From: Oegoconia quadripuncta
Taxonomy: Eukaryota; Arthropoda; Insecta; Lepidoptera; Autostichidae
Length of the DNA: 64,000 nt
Direction: 5' to 3'
Assembly (NCBI GenBank): GCA_949316235.1
Contig: OX438755.1
Coordinates: 17,377,151 to 17,441,150 of the forward strand
Shown: piece by piece, positions 23,008 to 35,045 of the stretch
Position numbering within the stretch: the stretch's first letter is position 1
Layout of the letters: each line of letters opens with the position of its first letter
Notes under the pieces: generated by a model
Told to the model about the DNA's origin: nothing
Seen by the model: only the letters and a program-made list of their open reading frames with translations
Database searches by the model: none
Made by a program: the position numbers and the translations under genes

Positions 23008-23071
23008 TTTCTAATCATTGTGCAGCTTGCCCTAGGTATAGTATAGGTATTTAGTTTATAAAACCTACAAT

Positions 23072-23316
23072 ATTAAATTGAAGTTACCACTGTGAACTTC
23101 ATTACGTTGTAGACAATGCTACCAACTCCTAAAACAATTTTCTAAAAAATAAATCAATGGCTACTTTATATTTTCTAAAAATAGTTTGTTGACTCGTGAT
23201 ATTTGACCTCGGTGAACCTCGGTTTTCATAAATATAAAGGAGTTCGATTTTTTTGGAAATAGTTGCAGGGGTTCTAAGTATATTTTCCAAATTCACAGTG
23301 GTAATTTTAATCTAAT
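23072..23316. mobile_element. Small inverted-repeat element (MITE-like)
   Basis: Terminal inverted repeats of about 26 bp, imperfect: left end 'attaaattgaagttaccact', right end reverse-complements to 'attagattaaaattaccact'. No coding sequence inside. Confidence 0.65.
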
Positions 23317-23331
23317 AGTCTATGTTTTTTT

Positions 23332-23520
23332 TACTAAAATCAAAAATCAAAATCAAAAATATTTTATTCAATGTAGGATACAAAAATATCACTTATTGAA
23401 AGTCAACATGTTATTTTCTTTTAAACTACATCGCTTCACAAGGTGTTATGGTTAGGGAGAAGAAGCGACAAGAAACTCCGCAACAACACATCTTTTCAAT
23501 TAGTTTCCATCTTTACAATA
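23332..23520 (-). mobile_element. LINE 3' end fragment (second family)
   Basis: 'atcaaaatcaaaaatatttt' tail, then 'aaggtgttatggttagggag' and 'aagcgacaagaaactccgca'. The plus-strand counterpart is at 36857-37023. Confidence 0.7.
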
Positions 23521-23679
23521 ACATTACATTTTATATAACATATTACAAAACAATAGCAATTAACATAACGACCAGCTAACACCAGACCTCCTTATCGCCT
23601 AAATAACTAAATACCTATACTATAATTAAACCAATTTACCGATTTGTTAGAAAACATTTTTATTCTTATCACTGACAGG

Positions 23680-24013
23680 TTTTTTTTTTTTATGCCCAAC
23701 GGGTTGGTACTTGACCTCAATCACACCTGATGTTAAGTGAAAATGAAGTCGAAGGTGGAAGCGTACTAACCCGGAAACCCCAACACATTTGGGGGACTGG
23801 CTATCTCATCTCTGACAACCGGAACACAACAATGCTATTAACATTGCTGCTTGGCGGCAGATTTAGATAAGATGGTGGTAGCTAGCCAGGCGGACATTTA
23901 AAATGCCCTACCACCAACCAAACCGAGTACCTAAACATGTACCCCGCTGGGGATTGAACCCGCGACCTCCGAATCGTAAACCCAATGTTGTTTACATTGA
24001 GCCACGGAGGCGG
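23680..24013 (-). mobile_element. SINE-A, full-length reference copy
   Basis: On the minus strand: tRNA-like head with A box (GTGGCTCAATG) and B box (GCGGGTTCAATCCC), body, and a poly-A tail seen as T(11) at 23680 on plus. About 334 bp. Eleven other complete or partial copies occur in the window. Confidence 0.85.
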
Positions 24014-24882
24014 TATCTCTATCCATGTGCAAAAAATCACGGCCTTTATGGAAAGTTAAAACTGTATCTTTACTGAACGAAATAGTTTTCTGTGACAATC
24101 GTTCAAACGGATAGAAACCGAGGTGATTCCCCAAGTGTTACGTTTTTCCATTTCACGTACGGAACACTAAAAATACAATTTAATTTCACTTTAATCAATC
24201 ACGGTCAATCTTATAAGAAAAATGGATATGTACAAAATGGAAAGTAAGATCAGAATTCAACAGGTGTATAGGCATTGACTGAGCCGTATTTATGTAAACC
24301 CGGCTTACGCAATAATTTGGTTAGCGCAGCTCAAATAAATGCAATTTAAATTTTAAACCAGTTAATTAACTTGCTGTACATACATCATTATCCGTGCACT
24401 TTCTTAATCATTTCGAGTCGGGTTGGGACGCAGTGTCTCCTTTACATTGTCCTCACACAGGCGTTAGTTTTCTTAGATTTTGTTCTTTTAATGTAAGTTT
24501 ACATTAATAAGGGCTCTAAACTTACATTAAAAAGATTGCCAAGTTGTTGATGGGATTGTATTTACTTTGAGTAGTCCCATAACGAGCACTTCTTGCGTTA
24601 ACGACCAGCTCGGTGGCGCTTCGAAAATTACACTTCTCAGTGAAAGTGGGGTAAAGCTGCCAATTGTTGACATGATGGCACGCCATTATCGACTATTGCC
24701 GATTGTAAAGAATGAAAGTTAAAACAGAAAGGTTAATAATAATACATTTTAACCTACAGTTCACATGTCGCTATGTGGAAAATAACAATAGTTTTTTTTC
24801 TCAAAAGAAAGAAAGAGAAGAAAAAGTATTCATTGCCAAAAATACAAAAAAATCGGTTGGTATAAAATTCAATTCGGCACCC

Positions 24883-25005
24883 TTCGTCCATTTCCCCGTT
24901 CGTCCATTTCCCGCTTTGTTATTTTCGCCGTTCGTCTATTTCCCTGTTAGTCAATTTTCGCATTCGTCTATTTCCCCGTTCGTTCAATTCCTCATTCGTC
25001 CACGT
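24883..25005. repeat. Degenerate 17-18 bp tandem repeat
   Basis: Seven or so variants of 'cgttcgtccatttcccc'. Units diverge by several substitutions, so the array is old. Confidence 0.65.
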
Positions 25006-25609
25006 GGCGAGTAATATTTTTCTAAGTGGCACTGACTTCAGTAGGTTTTTAAAGTTTAAAATTAAAAACTAATTTCACTACGAATCCTCGAATACTATTT
25101 AAATGTATGTATTTGTGGTAAAGGGATTGCGCGGTCAGCATTTGCTGCCAATATGTCGTATTCAGCGCAACACCTCTTTTACTGAGGTTTCGAAAATATA
25201 AACCACAGAGTCAGGGCGCGTTCCCACATACATTTATAAGTGGGAGGTAAAAAAAAAATGTGTGGTCTACTCTTGAATTTGGAGAGGAATTAAATTGTGT
25301 TCTTGAGAACTGTTGACCGCTCGTTGGAATACGGCGTGTATGGTGGATTAACTTTTTATTGGAGAGATGACAATAGAACCAATTCGGTGTAGAAAAGAAA
25401 TACAGTTGTTAAACGGACACATTTGAGGTGGTAATTAGTTACATATACCACAAAAGGAAAGTGGTGGTGGTTTATAATCTTTTATGCATATCCATATTTG
25501 CTTCGCGCGACAATATAAAAGAGAAAGTTTACTCATAAAATATTATTCATTCAAACAGACTAATATAATATTTGATCTCTACCCCAGCTAGGGTTACCGG
25601 ACATGAGAG

Positions 25610-25667
25610 TATTTTTTTTTTACGCACAACGGGTTGGTACTTGACCTCAATCACAACTGATGTTAAC
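25610..25667 (-). mobile_element. SINE-A tail fragment
   Basis: T(10) then 'cacaacgggttggtacttga'. It stops at 25667, directly beside a SINE-B copy. Confidence 0.65.
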
Positions 25668-25674
25668 GTATTCC

Positions 25675-25895
25675 TAATAATTAAATAAATATAAATAAAT
25701 AAATATTTCGGATACTTACACCAATCATCTAGTCCCAAACTAAGCAAAGCTTGTGCTATGGATACTAGATAACGGATAAACATACATAAATATTTATATA
25801 AACATCCAAGACTCGGGAATAAATGTTCGTATTCATCACACAAACATTTACCCCTCGCGGGATTCGAACCCGCAACCGTTTGTTTTCTGCACCGC
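25675..25895 (-). mobile_element. SINE-B copy, near full length
   Basis: 'atatttcggatacttacacc' tail through body to the B box (GCGGGTTCGAATCCC on the minus strand). The A-box end diverges after 25885. Confidence 0.8.
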
Positions 25896-26099
25896 AATTG
25901 TTGGTTTTCTGTCCGAAAATCGGGCGGTATTCGTTTAAATTATTTAATTTAAATATTCACTGAGATACCTACGATAAACAGGAACAAAAAATAATGAAAT
26001 CTTAATATCAACAACATATCTCTCTCTATCTTCGCATATAATATATATTCAATCATGCACATACCTCATAAAAATTGAAAAAGTGCTAATTACATTAAA

Positions 26100-26405
26100 A
26101 ATACTTTTAAGAACAAGCTTTTAATACTTCATCATGATTATCACATATTATTTTAGTAATCGGAACCTCTTTATCATGGTGTAATGGTAAGTGTTCATGG
26201 CAACAAAACAAACTAGCCCAAATTCAACTATCTTGCCATTTGCTATCAGGGAGTTCCAGTTCCTACATCGAGCCGAGGCTCTATCATTAGATCAGCTCAA
26301 CGGTACCATAATATTGCATTGTCACCGAACTTGCATAAATATGCCAAATTTCAGCACAATCAGAGAGCAAGTGATTTAAAAACGGTTTGCAAATTTTGAA
26401 ACGGT
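26100..26405. repeat. Dispersed repeat, copy 1 of a two-copy family
   Basis: Shares 'catgattatcacatatta', 'caaactagcccaaattcaac', 'ggtaccataatattgcattg' and 'tttgcaaattttgaaac' in the same order with 38465-39145. Class unknown. Confidence 0.65.
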
Positions 26406-26874
26406 CGAAATAACTTACGAACATTGCTAGTTAAATAAAAAGCAAACACAAACTGACTGGCAGGTAGCCCCTAGTCCGACACAAATCCACCAACTCGCAC
26501 TGTACCATGCAGCCTGATGGATTATAGCCCATAATTAAAAAAAAAAGTGCAATAGCTATAGTAGTCTCTCGAGATATGACGATTTTGTAATACCGGAAGT
26601 AAATCGGAAACGTATCGACCTGTCACAGGTCGGCTGGCAAATAAGGTAATTCATGAAACGCGGACGCGTTATGTTGCAGGTCAACATCCTCCTGCGCTGG
26701 CGCATATACACTGACATTAGCTTCACGCGCACTGTATACAGTGGAAAAACATCGTGTGTCCATCAACATGTGGGATTGAGGTTCAGATACATGTTATTGA
26801 GATGTTGAGAAGTATATTTATTACTAGACTGTACATCTTTAGATTTGGTACCTACCTACTTGTCCGCCCGTCTA

Positions 26875-27055
26875 AATATCAGTCTGATATGTTAATAGCA
26901 TTGGTGTGTTTCAGCTGATAAGATAGTCAGATACCTTAAAAGGTCGGAGGTTGTGTGAGCGTACTTCCACCTTCGATCTAATGTTTCCTTGATATGAGGT
27001 GTCACTGAGATCTAAGCAAGCCAAAAAGAATCAAAAAGAAAATAAATAGAATACA
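26875..27055 (+). mobile_element. Decayed SINE-A
   Basis: Recognisable but diverged blocks: 'atgttaatagcattggtgtg', 'gataagatagtcagata', 'cttccaccttcgatcta'. Old copy. Confidence 0.5.
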
Positions 27056-27149
27056 GCTAAATATAACTAATAAGATCCTTGAAAGATAAGACTTCAAAAA
27101 AGCATGTGCCGAGTTCTGAATCAGACTCTATCAGTATTAATGGTGACAG

Positions 27150-27610
27150 CATATTTTGTATTTTGCGGGCGCCATGTTGGATTTTTTATCATAAAATGTA
27201 AGTACCCTATGACACTCTGAGTATCAAGACTAATTCAACGACTTCCCACACTAGCTATCATATAAATTTACCCTCCTTCCTGGGACAGTCGGACGAAAAA
27301 GGAAAACCGCAGTTGATCAAAAATATTGCCATTATTATTGTAACAATGACAATTAAAGAGTTATGAGGAACGCCAACTAGAGGTGGAAATGGCATTTACG
27401 ACACGGAAATACCAGTAAATATGAGTAATTCCATGGCAAAGTGACAATTCAAGCTGCAGCTGCTTTGAAAATAATTACCCGACTGCCCCAAGGAGGGTAG
27501 TGTTTCGAGTGTATGTATGTAGATTTCTATGTTACCTCCTGCAGCCTAAACGGCTTGACCGATTTTGAAGTACGCGGATTCGTTTTGATCCCCAGAGTGA
27601 CATACGATAC
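27150..27610 (+). repeat. Dispersed repeat, 'gcgccatgttggat' family, long copy
   Basis: Begins near 'ttttgcgggcgccatgttgg', includes 'ttacccgactgccccaagga' and 'tgtatgtagatttctatgtt', and ends near 'gatccccagagtgacatac'. Parallels 36515-37255. Confidence 0.6.
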
Positions 27611-27624
27611 ATATACAATACTAG

Positions 27625-27865
27625 CTTTCCTCCCGCGACTTCGTCCGCGTGGAAGATTTTATCAAAATACAAACAACAAACTTTCATCCCCTATTTTATC
27701 CCCTTGGGGGTAGAATTTATCAAAATCCTTTCTTAGCGGATGCCTACGTCATAACATCTACCTGCATGCCAAATTTCAGCCCGATCCGTCCAGTGGTTTG
27801 GGCTGGGCGTTGATAGATCACTATGTCAGTCACCTTTGAGTTATATATATTTAGATATGGGTACA
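27625..27865 (+). mobile_element. Helitron-like repeat, young copy
   Basis: Begins 'tagctttcctcccgcgactt' and runs to 'agtcacctttgagttatata'. It is almost identical, in inverse orientation, to 40902-41142, apart from a 13-bp duplication in the other copy. Confidence 0.7.
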
Positions 27866-28841
27866 CAGACACACAGCAATACAATTTGATTGGTACGCAA
27901 ACATCTTGTATAGATTAGTTACGTATACTAAAACAATGATGCTCACCTATGTACACATAGGTAATAAGTTTACGCACTGTAAGACACAGTTTGCACACAA
28001 AGATATTAGTTAGTGTGCTTTGCCTACCTAATCATTTTGTTGCCTGTACCATGAGGGTTCAAAAGAGTTAAGAACGAAAAATGATGTGCCAGAGATATAA
28101 TATGTTATTAGGCAGATATAATAACACCGTCCATAGGTAGAGCGGTAACGGACACTTTTTTGATGCGATATTAGCGATTAAGGTAACGTCGTGAAGTAAT
28201 AAGCTAGTCCGAAACCTTGTCCTGTTGTGGTTTATAGTCTGTGCATAAATCCCATTTAGTTAATACATAGTAATTTCATAAACTCTCCAGCTGTAGAGTG
28301 ATGTAGGTTAATGATGAATTTGAGATAAACAACATAAACATTTGACACACCACATATGGCAAGCAAGTTAAACTTCGTTAGCAACGAGAGATAGCCCTTG
28401 GAGAACACCTTTCACCGGTTCTCATTTGCAGTACGTTTTTATCACCATAATCATTTTTTATGATTGCTTTAAGGTTACCTAAATTAACACAGACATACTA
28501 TTCTATTTCTTTTATTATTATTCGGATCGGAGGGTAGATCGCAACCGTATTGAAGTCGGTTGTTTCACCAATTTTTGGTTATACTGTTTTTGTATCCACA
28601 ACATATTGGTTCTGTGCAGTTAGTACAAGTTACTATTTTGCTCCTAAATGATAAGATACATTTCATTTAATATTGGATAAATTATTTTTCGTGCCTCTGT
28701 TGTTATCATCAGATAACTGTGTTTTTATCAACGTGCACATGACGAATTTATTGTTGCTTTATCTACCTATAACTAATCCGTTGCCAGCAAACTCAATATT
28801 CTGAAGTAATTTTTTCTTTCTTATACTCTGATTGGATCGAA

Positions 28842-28889
28842 ATGGACGACGAGACGGTGTCGAATCACAGGAGGATCATATACTCTAGG
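28842..28889 (+). CDS. Candidate alternative first exon of Vrp1
   Basis: An ATG in fair context (TCGAAATGG) opens 16 codons (MDDETVSNHRRIIYSR) that end exactly at a strong donor, AGG/GTAAGT, in phase 0. The next mapped Vrp1 exon downstream (41982) starts in phase 0. A transcript from here would join MDDE..YSR to SSSDSILTTS and lack the polyproline start and WH2 motif of exons 1-2. The evidence is only the start, donor and phase match; a chance match in 27 kb of intron is possible, and no upstream promoter was identified. Confidence 0.35.
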
Positions 28890-29284
28890 GTAAGTTACAT
28901 TGTTATTAATTTTGCCATAATTCATTTTATGGTTTGTTGATGTAAATAAACCGATCGCGTTGGACACGTGGTAGTCTGTCTCTGGTCAACCAAGCGATGT
29001 GCATAAGAGACTGAGACGATAATACATTATGTGAGTTTATCATTCTATATCTATCCTTATCAACTAATACTTTATTAATGTTATCTCTCGTTGACGTACT
29101 CATGAGCTAGGTACGTGATCGTTACATAGAAACAGGAAGCCGTAGTAACGACCTCAAGGTATAGGTACATAGATTTCGCGAAAATTCCATTATAAATTAT
29201 TACAATCATCCCGCCTCCACGCTCCGCCCACTGTAACTCCTATAAACAGTGGTACTAAACACGGCGCCTATGAAGTGCCATACG

Positions 29285-29665
29285 TGATTCTATTACTACT
29301 TTTCTACAACAAGGTTCCCATGGATATACAGAATCTTCTGCTTAATAAATTTAAACTTATTATAAAACAAAAATTATGTAAAAAGGGATATTACAAAATT
29401 TCAGACTACATTAATGATAGTAATCCATGGGATTTAAAGGCTCCTCTACACGATATATAAAAATTGTTGTAACCTTTCTAGATTGTATGTAAATGACTTA
29501 TTGAAAAGAGAAGACAAACCCTCTGAGTTTCTCGCTAGCTCTTCTCAGTAGTGGTCGCGTTCTGAGCTAGTGGTCACGTTCTGAGCTAGTGGTAGTTTAA
29601 AAAACAAGCGACGTTCACAAGTGCATATTGTATTGCCTACATGAATAAATGATTTTCATTTCATT
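29285..29665 (+). mobile_element. 5'-truncated LINE copy with an intact ORF end
   Basis: The plus strand reads FYNKVPMDIQNLLLNKFKLI and KKGYYKISDYINDSNPWD, matching the C-terminus of the 7.5 kb LINE ORF2. Then a 3' UTR with 'gagtttctcgctagctcttc' and an 'attttcatttcatttc' tail. A 19-bp unit ('gtggtcacgttctgagcta') is duplicated at about 29553-29590. Confidence 0.75.
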
Positions 29666-30068
29666 TCGACTCCATACTAATTAAAGAAAGAAATAGGGTG
29701 TGTACGTAGGAAAAGAAGTTACCTACTCCCCCCTCGGCAAATGGGATGTAGCCAATGAAATGCAAAACGGCACTAATGCCAATAAATTATTACAGCCGTT
29801 ATTAAAGATTAAAAGGCTTGTTTACACTCCGTTACGGCGGCTGTATCAGGCTAAAAAAACCTACGGTCAAGACGGACCCGCCCGGCCGGATTCGTTACCA
29901 CCGTGGTGGTTCCACGCATCCTGTCAATATGCAAAAAAGATGAGCTTATATAAAATTTCTATGCTATAAAAATACTCCAATTGGCCATGTCTGTTATTTA
30001 GCTACAGATGGTCTTCACATTAGACGACTTTAACTCTGCTGTCATGAAACTTTCGCGCCTGACGCATG

Positions 30069-30335
30069 CACCATGGTTTAGCATTTGACCTGAATTATAT
30101 CTGATATGAAGGCGAGACCGAAAGTGGAAACCTACTGACTATCTTGCCACAAACAGCCGGAATATTATTATTAGCACAGCAGACTTAGTTAATATGACGG
30201 CAGCTAGCAAGGCGTACATTTGAAAATATCTTACCATCAACCAATCTGATACTTACTAAAAATAAGGTACATGGGAATCGAATCAGCAATCTCCTTTTGT
30301 AAACCCTTCGTTGTCTACATTACTCCACCGACCCC
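30069..30335 (-). mobile_element. Decayed SINE-A
   Basis: Diverged along its length ('tagcatttgacctgaattat', 'gacggcagctagcaaggcg', 'aatcgaatcagcaatctcc') but keeps the family order including the head. Old copy. Confidence 0.5.
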
Positions 30336-31385
30336 CTCCTAGCAGAGAATTCACCGCTGCTGTAGCAACACCTTTCACCTTAGGGTTGTGGAAACGCAAG
30401 ACACTCAACTTACGAGCGTCTAATATGAAACCAGTCTGTAACGAACCCCAACCAGACTCGTGGTCCCACCGCGGCGACCCACCAGTGGGTCCACGAGCAA
30501 TTCCAAGTTCACTTGTGGTCCCATCGCTTCGATCTTGAGCAGGTCTTATGAGATATTACGCAATATGGTATGTTATATTATAGGTATTATATTATAGCTT
30601 GTCCAAGAGTTTGCTTTCTGACAGATTATTTTTTAGAAAACAATATTGTAGAATCATGGTGACACTCTAAAACAAAAATGTCTACTGAATGATTTGACAA
30701 ACGTATATTATTATACGCTAAAGGATACATACACGGGATATGGTATCCGGAGAACTAAAAAACGCTGACATCCGTCGGCCGGATGCGTATATGAGCCGTA
30801 TACGGGGCGGTGCGACTGTTAAACTGCGCCTGCCAGTGTAAACGCGCCTTAAGTCTAGTAATCCCGATTAAAAACTTAGCGTCACTTTTAAACAAGTGTT
30901 AAAGATAATCACCATCGATGTGAAAATTCAAATTCCTTTATATTTTTAGAGATTAAACGATACTTATCACAAATAAACAAAAATTTTCGTATCCCTCGTT
31001 AAGGCTTGTTTAAAATTTTTGTGGTAAGGCTGTCGGTGTATTATGATTATGATTGACATACTGTTCATAATATACACCACTTTGAACTCATATAATATGT
31101 ATACCGTGGTTGGCTCTCCACATCATGTCCCAGTATCCATATCCACAAACGTACGTGTCCATACCCAATTGCATTGATTCAGTAAATTCACTTTTCTATA
31201 TATTCTCCTGCCTAAATATGGTACTCTGTACGGTGTAGGAACAAAATATACATAGGGGCCAGGTGCACAATACTCTGGGCACAAAACACATAGGTAAAAT
31301 AGAGGTTAATATTTACCTGACTCTCAAAAAGAGAGCTTAATGTAGTTTAATAAATTGAAACCTAGGTATATTTAGTTATTTACTA

Positions 31386-31502
31386 TTAGGCTCGTATTAA
31401 TAATCCGTTCTCAAGATTAAGATGATCTTAAGTTGTCAAAAAATAGTATTGAGACAGACACGCGATCTCAATCTCAAGATCGATTTATTGATACGGCCCT
31501 TA
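31386..31502. mobile_element. Short inverted-repeat element (TTAGGC..GTATTAATAA family)
   Basis: The ends 'ttaggctcgtattaataat' and 'gatttattgatacggccctta' are inverted repeats of the type seen in full at 58431-58766; the middle is deleted. Confidence 0.55.
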
Positions 31503-31703
31503 GACTCAATCCACAATTCAACAGTTTGTAAGTAAACTATTATTAGGTAGTTTATTTATGTTAAAACATCGTCTGCGAAAATACTTATATGTGATTCTAA
31601 AAATGCAGTTTGGCGAAAAACGCGACTCACCGTGTCGTATCGCGTAAAAACTTTTGCTTTCGTTCGCTAAATTTGGTACCACGTTAGTGCTTTAGAAGTA
31701 AGG

Positions 31704-31768
31704 ATTTTTTATGCACAACGTCTTAGCACTTGACCTCAATCATACCTGATGTTAAGTGAATATGAGGC
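31704..31768 (-). mobile_element. SINE-A tail fragment
   Basis: 'ttttttatgcacaacgtctt' then 'cttgacctcaatcatacctg'. Truncated after about 65 bp. Confidence 0.55.
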
Positions 31769-32414
31769 GTATCTATTTACCATAATTTACACGTGGTACC
31801 AAACTTAGCGATCAGACGCAAAAATTTTATATGTTTGTTTCCTATTAGGAAAAAACAATTTGGATAATTCATCTGTAGTCACTGTGCATGCAAACTAAAC
31901 GGTAATTAGGTAATGGTGTCGACAGAAATGGTGTCAAATTGTAATGTCTTTACCGGAGTCCCACGGGCGGCCGGGAGCTAGCTAATGTGATTCGAGAGCA
32001 CGCCTGCTCCGCGCGTCCTCATAATCACTGTCAGGGCAACACACTCTGACCCTCTTTCGGAATTATACGGGAATGGATATGATAATGGTACAAATTGCAA
32101 AAGGTGGGTACCTTGCCTCCCAGCACCAAAGCATGGGCAGCAAACTTCTTTCAAGTATTTATTTCAACAATAACAACCGTTACATATATTATCATTCGTT
32201 GAATGTTAATTTAAATCTATTGGAAATAATTATAGCGCTTATGCATTTATCTGTCAGTCAATGTCCAAGCTACTATTGCTTCGGAAAGGTAAATCATCTG
32301 TGAGAAAAGAAGCGGCGGCGCAAGACACCTAAAGCTGATGATTATGCTAAAATTTCTGAGATATTTTCTCTTTGGTCGGCAGAGCAATATTCACATTTTT
32401 TAACACAAGGATTT

Positions 32415-32575
32415 GGAAGTTGACAATTACATCTGATGTTGAGATGATGAGGCCGAAGGTGGATACGTGTTCACCTGGAGCCCTCATCTTAGATATGTGG
32501 TGGTTGCTGGCCAGGCAGACATGTGAAAACGACGTACCACTAACCAAATCGAGTACCAACTAAACACTGGACATA
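32415..32575 (-). mobile_element. Decayed SINE-A
   Basis: 'aggccgaaggtggatacgtg', 'gttgctggccaggcagacat' and 'ccactaaccaaatcgagtac' keep family order with many changes and deletions. Confidence 0.5.
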
Positions 32576-33682
32576 GAACCTGAAATCAAATTGAAATTAA
32601 GTTTTATTTCGTAAGTTATTATAACGAATAACATTTGAAATCGCAAAGTTTCAAAAAGCGGGAATCAACAATTTTTTTATGTACAAAATACGGAAATGTA
32701 AGGCTTTTCTTTGCAAATTAATATGAGAAATAAAATACTTGTCTTAAGAATCATTTAAATATTTATGAAAAAAAAAATATAACACATGCGTAAAGTGCTG
32801 TATGTATAAGTTTTAATAAGGAAGCTAATCGCGTAATATTTATGGAAAAACGTAACAATTATACAAATTACAAGAAAATTATTTTTAAATGAGTTGTTTG
32901 TAGTATACTTGGCCTTTATTAGCCTGATTGTCGAAAAACGGGACATTTAAGCGTCCTGCATGCACCCTGAGCGGGACAGTTGGCAACCCTATTCACAAGG
33001 CACACTCTCCAGAGAAGAAAGAATGTTGTTTAAATCATGGAGGTGGCATTTCACTGCTATTGAACAAATATACCAATTTCAATCTAAATGAGAATGTTAT
33101 CTCGTTGAATATTATCACGAGAGTCTTGTGAGATAAACATGATTTAGCCGACGAGAACCGATTGATAAAGATAGGCATTTCCCCAGAAGATACAGTTTTG
33201 TGTCAATACGTAAGGAAATGTTGGCGGAGTTATTATTTTTGTGTTTCTTGTCGACAATATGGCGTGTAAGTTGTATTGTATGTACTCGTATGAATGTATA
33301 TGTACATTTAGTGGCTGTTATAAAACCGTAACCAACCTGCGATCACGGATTTATTAACGTTTTAACCCCTTATAAAGTGAGGGATGACAAATTTGAAACA
33401 TTTGCCTACTTGTTCCATCATTATTGTCATGGGGGATCATCACTCCTCCACCTGCATTAGTAGCATGACCAAACGTTATGTTATAATATTTGTCCTGCTC
33501 ATTCACTTGAACGAAATATACAACTATCCCACTCCTAAACAATCGATGTCATTCTACGGGGGCTGGTCTTTTTAATTTCAATACATAATAGTCTTAATAC
33601 GGTGTTGTTAAACGTTTTTGCGGTAAGCGAACGTTATTGTAAAACAATAACATATATACCAATATATTATTATTAACTGGAT

Positions 33683-33735
33683 ACGCGTTTGACCACAATC
33701 TCACCTGATGGAAACCGATGATGTGGTCGAAGATG
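33683..33735 (-). mobile_element. SINE-A fragment
   Basis: 'gtttgaccacaatctcacct' and 'gatgtggtcgaagatgaag' match the tail-proximal part of SINE-A. Confidence 0.4.
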
Positions 33736-33952
33736 AAGTGTAATAATAATTAGATTTATTATTACACTATACCGGACGTACAGCCTGGGCAGGCTCCCAA
33801 TAATAATAAGAACAATAATAATTACAGTCACCTACCCAGCCCTATAAGGCGTTGGCGGCGCCACTAAGGCTATATTCATTTAGCTTGTTTATCGAATCGT
33901 TTATGTACTGCAATTCATACATTATCACTCAATAACGAGGCGTGATTTCCTT

Positions 33953-33972
33953 CCCCCCCCCCCCCCCCCCCC
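33953..33972. repeat. Poly-C run, 20 bp
   Basis: Uninterrupted C(20). A matching G(20) lies in intron 4 of Vrp1 at 43927-43946. Such runs are prone to sequencing error, so the exact length is uncertain. Confidence 0.9.
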
Positions 33973-34136
33973 TTCTCTTCTTCTAACCATTCCCAATGCT
34001 ATTCCAATAAAGCGTTTGGACACATAATGCCTCGTAGTTATCACAAACCTAACGCGATTACATTTCCTTAAAAAATGTTTAAAATGTTGCCGATACATCT
34101 GCAATTTGAAAGGTTCTGGAGAGCTAATTTGTAGTT

Positions 34137-34695
34137 TTCTTTTTATGCACAAAGGGTTAGCATTTGACCTCAATCACTCCTGATGTTAAGTGAAAATTAG
34201 GCCGAAGGTGGAAGTGTCCTGGAACCGGAAACCCCATCTTATTGGACATTCAAAATTTACTTTTAAATAAATTCAAAACCATCATAAAACAGACATTATT
34301 TACCAAAGGCTATTATAAAATTTCTATCTGGATGATAAGCAAGTATGGACATATACCGCTCGGCGATATTCAGTCTAATTATACAATATAATATAATTGT
34401 AACCCAAACTTATTTAAAAAAGCAACCCTTTAGTTTCTTGCTCGTTCTTCTCTGGGGAATCAGCTTTGTGAATGAGCAATAATGTCAAAAACTTTAATAA
34501 TAAGATAAAAAATGTGACGTTTTCAAGTGATAATTTTTATCCTACGAAATAAAAATTTTTTTATTTTGATTTTTGGAGGACTAGCTATCTTATCTCACAA
34601 CTAAAGCACAACAATGCTGTTAACATTGCTGTTTGGCGGCAGACGATGGTGGTAGCTAGCCAGGCGGACATTTAAAATGCCCTACCACCAACCAC
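34137..34695 (-). mobile_element. SINE-A split by a LINE insertion
   Basis: SINE-A runs from 'tttttatgcacaaagggtta' to 'aaccccatcttatt' (34240) and resumes at 'ggaggactagctatcttatc' (34574) to 'ccctaccaccaacca' (about 34695). The LINE in between is therefore younger than this SINE. Confidence 0.7.
34241..34573 (+). mobile_element. 5'-truncated LINE 3' end nested in SINE-A
   Basis: The plus strand reads DIQNLLLNKFKTIIKQTLF and KGYYKISI, matching the C-terminus of the large LINE ORF2. Then 'gtttcttgctcgttcttctc' and an 'attttgattttt' tail. Confidence 0.75.
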
Positions 34696-34934
34696 TCCAG
34701 TAAATAGAGTCATTTTGAATTTGGAATTAATAAAGGAACAATCTATGTGTGTGACGTGCCTGTAAATTTTTTAAACGACTAAAGAGGTGTTCTAGCTAAA
34801 AATGTGTTATGTCCGAATACTCAAACGCTAAACATGTGGATCACCTTAAATATAATTTCGTCACTTTTAATGTCAACGACATGAAATTGACATCATATTT
34901 AAGAAAATCCATTCAATACAATATTGCACAAAAT

Positions 34935-35045
34935 AATTTACAATATTTTCTTTATTCTTTATTGCACAAGAAATACAAACAGATTAATGTGTAGATACAA
35001 AGGTGAGCTTATTTCTAAAGCGATCTCTTCCATTGTTGTGTTTAA
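34935..35045 (-). repeat. Dispersed retroelement tail, 'tacaaaggcgagct' family
   Basis: 'tctttattgcacaagaaata' then 'tacaaaggtgagcttatttc' and 'gcgatctcttcc'. Same family as 6905-7015 and 44405-44515. Confidence 0.5.
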
